Positions 55,049 to 64,000 of a stretch of DNA of 64,000 nucleotides are shown here, one piece after another; position 1 is the stretch's first letter; each line of letters starts with the position of its first letter. The notes beneath the pieces are model-generated. The model searched no databases, was not told the origin of the DNA, and saw nothing but the letters and a program-made list of their open reading frames with translations. Source of the DNA: Crotalaria pallida (taxonomy: Eukaryota > Streptophyta > Magnoliopsida > Fabales > Fabaceae); contig CM075654.1 in the NCBI GenBank assembly GCA_037953625.1, positions 54,815,001 to 54,879,000 of the forward strand, given 5' to 3'. The position numbers and the translations under genes are program-made.

Positions 55049-56839
55049 ATGGGTTCCATGAATCCCTTTGGTGGTGAAGGTGCTTCGATAAATCGTCCTC
55101 CATTGTTTACCGGAGAAGGCTATGCATATTGGAAAATTAGAATGAAAATCTTTATCCAAGCCATAGATAGTGAATTTTGGAAAGTAGTTGAAAAAGGTCC
55201 TCATATCCCCTCTAGTTTAGTTGAAGGTGTAGAACAATTGATCCCCGAGGACAAGTGGAAAGATGATGATAGAAAGAAAGTACAATATGATTATAAAGCA
55301 AAGAATATCATCACATCCGCTTTATCCTATGACGAGTTCTTTAGAGTTTCTCAATGTTCTAGTGCTAAGGAAATGTGGGACACTTTACAAGTGACTCATG
55401 AAGGAACTAGTGAGGTTAGGAGAGCTAGATTGAATGCTTTAATGCGTGATTATGAATTGTTTCATATGCTTCCAAATGAATCTATTAATGATATGCAAAA
55501 GCGTTTTACTCATATTATTAATCATTTACTTGCTCTTGGTAAGACTTTCTTACAAGGTGAACTTTCTAACAAAGTGTTGAGATGTTTAGACAGGAATTGG
55601 CAACCAAAAGTAACGGCTATTGTTGAATCTAAGAATTTGGATGCTATGGATCTAGCAACACTTTTTGGAAAGCTTTAAGAACATGAAATGGAGCTTGGAC
55701 GATTAAGTATCAATGAAGAGTCGGATAAGAACAAAGAAAGAAAGGGACTTGCTCTTAAAGTCAATAGATCATACAAAAAGAAAGAGAGTTCCGATGATGA
55801 TGATGATAGTGAAGATTCCGATTCGGATGTTGATGAAAAAGAAATGAAACTTTTACTAAGGAAGTTTGACAAGTTTGTAAGGAGAAAAGGAAGGTTGAGC
55901 AAGGACAAAGGTAAAGAGAAGGATTCCCCACACTACAAGACCAAGACTTCAAAAGATGGAGTAGTTTGCCATGAATGCGGAAAACCCGGACATCTCAAGT
56001 ATTCGTGCTCTAGGTATCTCAAGAAGAAGGAGAAAGACAAGAAAAATTCTAAATCTAAAAGAGCATACATAGTTTGGGATAGTGATGAAGATAACAAGAA
56101 AAGCACATCAAGTAGTTCATCGGATGACGAAGAAGCCGCTTGTCTCAACTTGATAGCTCTAGTAGATGAAGAACAAAGTTCAAATGATGAATCAAGTGAA
56201 CAAAGTGAGGAAAGCAATGTAAGTCATACTAAATCCGAAATTTCTTCTAAATATGAATTGTTATATAATGCTTATGAAGAAATGCATGAACAACTTGAAA
56301 AACTAGCTTTGAAAAACATTGAAAGGAAGAAGCTCATTTTGAAACATCAAAAAGAGATTTTAGAACTTCAAAAACAAGTTGATGAGCTTAATCTTGAAAA
56401 TGAAACTCTTGATCTTATATATGCTAGTTCTTCTTGTGATTGTGCTAGTAGAGTGAATATTGTGGTTGATTGTGAGAATTGCAAGTTGCTTAAAGATGAA
56501 AATTCTATTTTGAAAAATAAGCTTGCAAGTTTCTCAAATGGTGATATTAGATTGCGCACATTGTTAAATTTTCAAAGAGAAAATTCAAACAAGTTTGGTT
56601 TGGGTTATACTAATGCTAAGAGTAATTCTCATAGAAATGTTGTTGATTTTTCTAAAGTTGATTTCTCAAATGCACCAACATGTTTCTATTGTGGTACTCA
56701 TGGACATACTTCAAATGTGTGTTATATTAAAGTGCATGGTATACCTAAAGGAGATTTTGTTTGGATGAAAAAGGGTGAGAGTCCCTACACTAACAAAAGT
56801 GGATCCAAAACCATTTGGATACCAAAAAGAAAAGCATGA
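55049..56839 (+). pseudogene. gag: Gag of the first gag-only unit, split by one stop codon
   Basis: The first part (55049-55678, 209 codons, start MGSMNPFGGEGASINRPP) has the UBN2-type gag core: FTGEGYAYWKIRMKIFIQ (residues 20-37), SAKEMWDTLQVTHEG and ELFHMLPNESINDMQKRF. A TAA at 55676 follows FGKL. The same frame continues as 55688-56839 with an acidic Ser/Asp stretch (residues about 33-48 of the second part), the knuckle CHECGKPGHLKYSC (94-107), an E/S-rich and then coiled-coil stretch (about 180-245) and a second knuckle CFYCGTHGHTSNVC (332-345), ending WIPKRKA. The stop is one base from a Gln codon (TAA/CAA) and is shared with the second unit, so it predates the duplication. No protease, integrase, RT or RNase H follows. 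Gag could assemble with particles of an autonomous relative, if made. Confidence 0.9.
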
Positions 56840-57606
56840 TTGTTTTGTAGGTATGATTGAAGAGCAAAGGGCTTACAAGTATTATTCATACATTTGCATC
56901 TTCAATTGGTATTACATTTGCATCTCAAGTGAATGTCCTACAAAGTGGTAAAATGATATTGTTAAATATTGATGATTATAGTATCTTCTCAATTGGTATC
57001 TCCTCAATTTCTTTTCTAAAGTTCAATTGATACTAATTTTGATGATTAGATGATTATCATGCTATTATTTTTGTGATATTTCTTTACATTGATGATATCT
57101 CAATTGGTATTATGACTTCTTAATATTTCTATTGGTTCATAATTCATTGTTATATTTTCTTGCCAATTGGTATCACATTTCAAAGTATCGTACTTGTTAT
57201 ATTTCAATTGGTATCAATGTTGAAAAGAAATGTTTGTTATAGAGAAATCATGATCATTTCTTTGTTTCTCTATTTTGGATTAGTATTTATATTTCAATTG
57301 GTATATATATTACTTTTTGATAATGCCAAAGGGGGAGAAATGGTATGTTTTGGAGAAATGGTATGTTTTAAAAAATTGGGAGAAATGATATGTTTTTGTG
57401 GAGAAAGGTTGTTTTGTTGTTTTTATGTAGGTTGAGCAAAGTTGTTGAAGATAGGGGGAGAATCAAGCTTCTATCAATTGGATTTCAAATATCAAATGCA
57501 TTGATTAAGGGGGAGCAAGTTTTTCACCAAGTGATCAAATTGTTAAAGCATCAACAACTTCAATCAAATTCAAAACATGGTTTGTCATTTTCAAAAAGGG
57601 GGAGAT
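56840..57606 (+). other. 3' region of unit 1: PBS-like repeats and polypurine tracts
   Basis: First come at least six copies of CAATTGGTAT (about 56902, 56990, 57094, 57162, 57204, 57295) plus a CAATTGATAC variant (57023). Then come four AGGGGGAG tracts (about 57330, 57453, 57508, 57597), the last abutting the LTR at 57607. Short repeats of ggagaaatggtatgtttt lie between (57333-57390). Multiple polypurine tracts before the 3' LTR are a known Sirevirus trait. The ORFs at 57160-57623 are shadows. Confidence 0.85.
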
Positions 57607-59228
57607 TGTTAGTTCCATGGTGAATGTTTTGATAATGACAAAAGGTTACAAAGTGTTTTGAACAAGCAACAAAGATGTTGATCAAGTTTCAAGTTCAACA
57701 AGCAACAACAAACATCAAGTGAAGAGAGAAAACAAGCTCATGAAGACATAGTTTGAGTGTAATTGTAATTGTTTTATCTTTTGCCTCTCAAGCTTCTTAG
57801 GTCTTTTATTTGGTTAGAGTTTATTTAGAGGTAGTGAATCTCTATCATAGTCATGATTAAATCATAATTTGAGTTTTCACTTAACCTAGAATCAATAGGT
57901 GGCTTAAAGTTTTTAAAGGAAAGGTTTGGTTTTGAGAAAACAAGTTTTAAACAAGTATCAGACATGTTTAATCGATTAAGAATATATTTAATCGATTAGT
58001 ACTCGATTAAGTGAAGATTTAATCAATTAAGTACTGCTGAACTGGTTTTTTAAAATACGATTTTCACTTCTCAAAATCAGTTTTCAAGTGCTACAACTTT
58101 TGGGTATTCTATAAAAACCTTTTCCTAACCTTTGTGGTTAATGAGATCACTTTCATAATCAATTTTACAAGAATCAAGCCATTCTATTCTCTCTCAATTT
58201 CAAAGATCAAAGCTTTCATATTTTCATATTCTTTGATCAAGAACCTTTGAATCTCTTATTGTGAATTGTCATAGCTATTGATTGAGATTCATAGGATTGT
58301 CATTTGTGTTTTCTATTGTGTTGTAATCTTTGCCAGAAGCCAAGCCAACTACAACAAACAAGAAGACTTGGTGTGTCGTTTATCATCAAGCAAATCTCAT
58401 TGGAGAAGAAGAAAATCTTGGTTGTGAATCAAGCAAAGAGAAGCCTTGGTGTGTGGATTATCATCAAGCAAAGAAGACTTGTTGTGTCGATTATCAACAA
58501 GGGGTAGAGGTTAGATTAGAGAGAAGATCAATAGGATTACAAGGCAAGGGTGTGGTATCTCTTGTAGGCTAGCAAGAAGGGAGTCTTGTGAGGCACTTAC
58601 TTGTAATTTGAGAACTCTAATTCCTCATAGTGAAGAATCTCTCTTGGTTGAAGAGGGGACTGGATGTAGCTTTCAAGCGGATGAAAGTGAACCAGGATAA
58701 ATCACTGTGTCGTATCTCTAAACCCTTAACTCTTTACATTCAAGTCAATTCATTGTGTTCTTGGTTGAAAACCTAGAGAAAGATTGATTTTCATAATTGA
58801 TTGAATTGAATCTTTATTGTTCAAATTAACTTGGGGAAAATCATTTTCATAACTAGGATAATCAATAAGAATATAGGTGTTAATTGTTTCCACTGAATCT
58901 CTGATCTTAAGTGTTAATTGATTGATTTTCGTATTCGATTGAAAAGTGATTTTTCAGTTTCTGATAGATTTAATCGATTAAGTTTTCGTTTAATCGATTA
59001 AGGACTTTTGAACTTTCAGGTTTAATCGATTAAATTGCAGGTTAATCGATTAAATTTCAGTTTAATCGATTAAGTGCTGTAGAATTTGCAAAAATCATTT
59101 GTTTTGATTGTTTCGATTCATTTCTTTCAAAAATCTTTCAAGGTTTCTTTTACACCTATTCAACCCCCCCTTCTAGGTGTGTTCCTAGTGTTCCTTAGTT
59201 GTTTCAACCACCAATTGCGGTTTCTTCA
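57607..59228 (+). mobile_element. Gag-only element LTR2 (1622 bp, middle, recombinant)
   Basis: It is preceded by a PPT and followed by a PBS, so it belongs to both units. Near its 5' end (about 57830 and 57909) it agrees with LTR3 against LTR1. From about 58100 on it agrees with LTR1 at essentially all sites that distinguish LTR1 from LTR3. Confidence 0.93.
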
Positions 59229-59300
59229 ATTGGTATCAGAGCTCGGTCGAAAGACACGAGCATAAGAGCTTTTTCGTAAAGATCCTTTAAGAAAATCGCA

Positions 59301-61091
59301 ATGGGTTCCATGAATCCCTTTGGTGGTGAAGGTGCTTCGATAAATCGTCCTCCATTGTTTACCGGAGAAGGCTATGCATATTGGAAAATTAGAATGAAAA
59401 TCTTTATCCAAGCCATAGATAGTGAATTTTGGAAAGTAGTTGAAAAAGGTCCTCATATCCCCTCTAGTTTAGTTGAAGGTGTAGAACAATTGATCCCCGA
59501 GGACAAGTGGAAAGATGATGATAGAAAGAAAGTACAATATGATTATAAAGCAAAGAATATCATCACATCCGCTTTATCCTATGACGAGTTCTTTAGAGTT
59601 TCTCAATGTTCTAGTGCTAAGGAAATGTGGGACACTTTACAAGTGACTCATGAAGGAACTAGTGAGGTTAGGAGAGCTAGATTGAATGCTTTAATGCGTG
59701 ATTATGAATTGTTTCATATGCTTCCAAATGAATCTATTAATGATATGCAAAAGCGTTTTACTCATATTATTAATCATTTACTTGCTCTTGGTAAGACTTT
59801 CTTACAAGGTGAACTTTCTAACAAAGTGTTGAGATGTTTAGACAGGAATTGGCAACCAAAAGTAACGGCTATTGTTGAATCTAAGAATTTGGATGCTATG
59901 GATCTAGCAACACTTTTTGGAAAGCTTTAAGAACATGAAATGGAGCTTGGACGATTAAGTATCAATGAAGAGTCGGATAAGAACAAAGAAAGAAAGGGAC
60001 TTGCTCTTAAAGTCAATAGATCATACAAAAAGAAAGAGAGTTCCGATGATGATGATGATAGTGAAGATTCCGATTCGGATGTTGATGAAAAAGAAATGAA
60101 ACTTTTACTAAGGAAGTTTGACAAGTTTGTAAGGAGAAAAGGAAGGTTGAGCAAGGACAAAGGTAAAGAGAAGGATTCCCCACACTACAAGACCAAGACT
60201 TCAAAAGATGGAGTAGTTTGCCATGAATGCGGAAAACCCGGACATCTCAAGTATTCGTGCTCTAGGTATCTCAAGAAGAAGGAGAAAGACAAGAAAAATT
60301 CTAAATCTAAAAGAGCATACATAGTTTGGGATAGTGATGAAGATAACAAGAAAAGCACATCAAGTAGTTCATCGGATGACGAAGAAGCCGCTTGTCTCAA
60401 CTTGATAGCTCTAGTAGATGAAGAACAAAGTTCAAATGATGAATCAAGTGAACAAAGTGAGGAAAGCAATGTAAGTCATACTAAATCCGAAATTTCTTCT
60501 AAATATGAATTGTTATATAATGCTTATGAAGAAATGCATGAACAACTTGAAAAACTAGCTTTGAAAAACATTGAAAGGAAGAAGCTCATTTTGAAACATC
60601 AAAAAGAGATTTTAGAACTTCAAAAACAAGTTGATGAGCTTAATCTTGAAAATGAAACTCTTGATCTTATATATGCTAGTTCTTCTTGTGATTGTGCTAG
60701 TAGAGTGAATATTGTGGTTGATTGTGAGAATTGCAAGTTGCTTAAAGATGAAAATTCTATTTTGAAAAATAAGCTTGCAAGTTTCTCAAATGGTGATATT
60801 AGATTGCGCACATTGTTAAATTTTCAAAGAGAAAATTCAAACAAGTTTGGTTTGGGTTATACTAATGCTAAGAGTAATTCTCATAGAAATGTTGTTGATT
60901 TTTCTAAAGTTGATTTCTCAAATGCACCAACATGTTTCTATTGTGGTACTCATGGACATACTTCAAATGTGTGTTATATTAAAGTGCATGGTATACCTAA
61001 AGGAGATTTTGTTTGGATGAAAAAGGGTGAGAGTCCCTACACTAACAAAAATGGATCCAAAACCATTTGGATACCAAAAAGCAAAGCATGA
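59301..61091 (+). pseudogene. gag: Gag of the second gag-only unit, split by the same stop codon
   Basis: Parts 59301-59930 and 59940-61091 are identical to the first unit except for two substitutions I noticed near the C-terminus (Ser to Asn in TNKNGSK, Arg to Ser in WIPKSKA). Same TAA after FGKL, same two zinc knuckles. The near-identity shows that the tandem is recent. Confidence 0.9.
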
Positions 61092-61858
61092 TTGTTTTGT
61101 AGGTATGATTGAAGAGCAAAGGGCTTACAAGTATTATTCATACATTTGCATCTTCAATTGGTATTACATTTGCATCTCAAGTGAATGTCCTACAAAGTGG
61201 TAAAATGATATTGTTAAATATTGATGATTATAGTATCTTCTCAATTGGTATCTCCTCAATTTCTTTTCTAAAGTTCAATTGATACTAATTTTGATGATTA
61301 GATGATTATCATGCTATTATTTTTGTGATATTTCTTTACATTGATGATATCTCAATTGGTATTATGACTTCTTAATATTTCTATTGGTTCATAATTCATT
61401 GTTATATTTTCTTGCCAATTGGTATCACATTTCAAAGTATCGTACTTGTTATATTTCAATTGGTATCAATGTTGAAAAGAAATGTTTGTTATAGAGAAAT
61501 CATGATCATTTCTTTGTTTCTCTATTTTGGATTAGTATTTATATTTCAATTGGTATATATATTACTTTTTGATAATGCCAAAGGGGGAGAAATGGTATGT
61601 TTTGGAGAAATGGTATGTTTTAAAAAATTGGGAGAAATGATATGTTTTTGTGGAGAAAGGTTGTTTTGTTGTTTTTATGTAGGTTGAGCAAAGTTGTTGA
61701 AGATAGGGGGAGAATCAAGCTTCTATCAATTGGATTTCAAATATCAAATGCATTGATTAAGGGGGAGCAAGTTTTTCACCAAGTGATCAAATTGTTAAAG
61801 CATCAACAACTTCAATCAAATTCAAAACATGGTTTGTCATTTTCAAAAAGGGGGAGAT
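61092..61858 (+). other. 3' region of unit 2: PBS-like repeats and polypurine tracts
   Basis: Copy of 56840-57606 with the same CAATTGGTAT repeats and four AGGGGGAG tracts. Confidence 0.85.
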
Positions 61859-63467
61859 TGTTAGTTCCATGGTGAATGTTTTGATAATGACAAAAGGTTA
61901 CAAAGTGTTTTGAACAAGCAACAAAGATGTTGATCAAGTTTCAAGTTCAACAAGCAACAACAAACATCAAGTGAAGAGAGAAAACAAGCTCATGAAGACA
62001 TAGTTTGAGTGTAATTGTAATTGTTTTATCTTTTGCCTCTCAAGCTTCTTAGGTCTTTTATTTGGTTAGAGTTTATTTAGAGGTAGTGAATCTCTATCAT
62101 AGTCATGATTAAATCATAATTTGAGTTTTCACTTAACCTAGAATCAATAGGTGGCTTAAAGTTTTTAAAGGAAAGGTTTGGTTTTGAGAAAACAAGTTTT
62201 AAACAAGTATCAGACATGTTTAATCGATTAAGAATATATTTAATCGATTAGTACTCGATTAAGTGAAGATTTAATCAATTAAGTACTGCTGAACTGGTTT
62301 TTTAAAATACGATTTTCACTTCTCAAAATCAGTTTTCAAGTGCTACAACTTTTGGTATTCTATAAAAACCTTTTCCTAACCTTTGTGGTTAATGAGATCA
62401 CTTTCATAATCAATTTTACAAGAATCAAGCCATTCTATTCTCTCTCAATTTCAAAGACCAAAGCTTTCATATTTTCATATTCTTTGATCAAGAACCTTTG
62501 AATCTCTTATTGTGAATTGTCATAGCTATTGATTGAGATTCATAGGATTGTCATTTGTGTTTTCTATTGTGTTGTAATCTTTGCAAGAAGGCAAGCCAAC
62601 TACAACAAACAAGAAGACTTGGTGTGTCATTTATCATCAAGCAAATCTCATTGGAGAAGAAGAAAGTCTTGGTTGTGAATCAAGCAAAGAGAAACCTTGG
62701 TGTGTGGATTATCATCAAGCAAAGAAGACTTGTTGTGTCGATTATCAACAAGGGGTAGAGGTTAGATTAGAGAGAAGATCAATAGGATTACAAGGCAAGG
62801 GTGTGGTATCTCTTGTAGGCTAGCAAGAAGGGAGTCTTGTGAGGCACTTACTTGTAATTTGAGAACTCTAATTCCTCATAGTGAAGAATCTCTCTTGGTT
62901 GAAGAGGGGACTGGATGTAGCTTTCAAGCGGATGAAAGTGAACCAGGATAAATCACTGTGTCGTATCTCTAAACCCTTAACTCTTTACATTCAAGTCAAT
63001 TCATTGTGTTCTTGGTTGAGAACCTAGAGAAAGATTGATTTTCATAATTGATCGAATTGAATCTTTATTGTTCAAATTAACTTGGGGAAAATCATTTTCA
63101 TAACTAGGATAATCAATAAGAATATAGGTGTTAATTGTTTCCACTGAATCTCTGATCTTAAGTGTTAATTGATTGATTTTCGTATTCGATTGAAAAGTGA
63201 TTTTTCAGTTTCTGATAGATTTAATCGATTAAGTTTTCGTTTAATCGATTAAGGACTTTTGAACTTTCAGGTTTAATCGATTAAATTGCAGGTTAATCGT
63301 TTAATCGATTAAGTGCTGTAGAATTTGCAAAAATCATTTGTTTTGATTGTTTCGATTCATTTCTTTCGAAAATCTTTCAAGGTTTCTTTTACACCTATTC
63401 AACCCCCCCTTCTAGGTGTGTTCCTAGTTTTCCTTAGTTGTTTCAACCACCAATTGCCGTTTCTTCA
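61859..63467 (+). mobile_element. Gag-only element LTR3 (1609 bp)
   Basis: Outer right LTR, ending TTTCTTCA before the CCTAA duplication at 63468. About a dozen substitutions and a 13-base deletion in the palindrome cluster (near 63297) separate it from LTR1. Confidence 0.93.
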
Positions 63468-64000
63468 CCTAACACAAGAGGGTTTAGTTACACATCATAG
63501 AGAAGAAGAACAAATAAGAATTAAAGTAATTCATTCCTAAATTACCACTAATCCTTGATCTGAATCTTCAACCTCTCAGTGTATATCTCTCATGTGTATC
63601 AAGGGTTTAAATCAATTCACTTAAGTTCATTCAATAGTTAAATGTTACCATAAGCTTGACCATAGACCCGAATCTCCACTGAAATTATTAAAAACATGCA
63701 CAAATCAGAAGGTCTTTAATTTGGTTTTAACGTGGCCATGGCTAAAAGTGCTAAGGTGGGATAAAAGAAAGAAAAGATGAAACTAAGGGTAAAAATGCAA
63801 AAACAAATTTCCCTCTAAAAATTATGAATGAGAAATGAATACTATGAAGACTCACACTCAAATCACAACTATTTCAAACTTCTTCTTTTTCAATTTTACT
63901 CTACTACTTCTTCCAAACAAAATTTATTTTCTCTTATCATTCATCAATTTTCATTTTTTTAACTTTCTTTTCTCTTTTCTTTTGGAAGAAGAGTAACTCT
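63468..64000. other. Right flank of the gag-only array, unassigned
   Basis: It begins with the CCTAA duplication and continues the sequence interrupted at 53353. AT-rich, with a C/T-rich end (tttttcttcttt). The only frame (63325-63540) straddles the LTR end and is not a gene. It is probably more retrotransposon LTR, but I cannot show this. Confidence 0.3.

Larger units (their letters stand above)
53354..63467 (+). mobile_element. Sirevirus-like gag-only retrotransposon, tandem form with three LTRs
   Basis: LTR1 53354-54976, internal 1 54977-57606, LTR2 57607-59228, internal 2 59229-61858, LTR3 61859-63467. The whole array is flanked by CCTAA at 53349-53353 and 63468-63472, so it derives from one insertion that later gained a second unit. 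Each 2630 bp internal region has only gag and no pol. Gag with two zinc knuckles and the run of polypurine tracts point to the Sirevirus branch of Ty1/copia. Gag-only LTR elements have been described in plants as TR-GAG elements. Confidence 0.95.

Overview
This is plant nuclear DNA made up almost entirely of LTR retrotransposons. I recognise no host gene, rRNA gene or tRNA gene. The identifiable families are a chromovirus with chromodomain remnants, a Tat-lineage Ty3 element with two RNase H domains, an Athila-type Ty3 element primed by tRNA-Asp, a Ty1/copia element, a Sirevirus-like gag-only element and a TRIM. This mix indicates a flowering plant; I cannot name the species.

Layout. 1-2032: tail of a minus-strand chromovirus (family A) joined to a truncated LTR of a second family (B). 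2114-10909: a very long solo LTR (family C) with a perfect AGGTC target-site duplication (TSD), itself interrupted by a 3.0 kb solo LTR of family B (6775-9800). 11222-11742: a complete 521 bp TRIM. 12700-36095: a plus-strand chromovirus array (partial LTR, internal remnant, full LTR, gag, deleted pol, truncated LTR). Its 3' internal remnant was hit by a copia element (18754-35567, TSD GAATT, two 1545 bp LTRs), and the copia integrase was in turn hit by a minus-strand Tat element (23875-33357, TSD CTGAT). The order of events is therefore chromovirus, then copia, then Tat. 36096-52284: minus-strand chromovirus pieces (an LTR fragment on the left; gag and a full LTR on the right) flanking a young Athila element (39666-48442) preceded by the 3' end of a second Athila copy. 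52285-52515: a solo TRIM LTR. 53354-63467: a Sirevirus-like gag-only element arranged LTR-internal-LTR-internal-LTR inside a single CCTAA TSD. The remaining DNA at both flanks of that array is unassigned.

Function. Nothing here looks fully autonomous. The chromovirus has lost PR, RT and IN. The copia element has lost RT and the integrase glutamate. The Tat pol is open over 1128 codons, but its gag-protease frame has two stops and its 5' LTR, primer-binding site and gag start are gone. The Athila polyprotein is open over 1439 codons but lacks RNase H and the integrase core through an in-frame deletion. The gag-only element has no pol. The young ones (Athila, gag-only) could only have moved with enzymes supplied in trans.

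The most unusual signals are structural. Families A, B and C all carry arrays of short nested hairpins in the interior of the LTR. The stem sequences differ from unit to unit and between families, yet stay self-complementary, and in A and B the array lies between splice-donor-like and splice-acceptor-like sites. The gag-only element carries repeated copies of its own LTR-end/primer-binding-site junction near its 3' end. Its middle LTR appears to be a recombinant of the two outer LTRs, a direct trace of unequal crossing-over.
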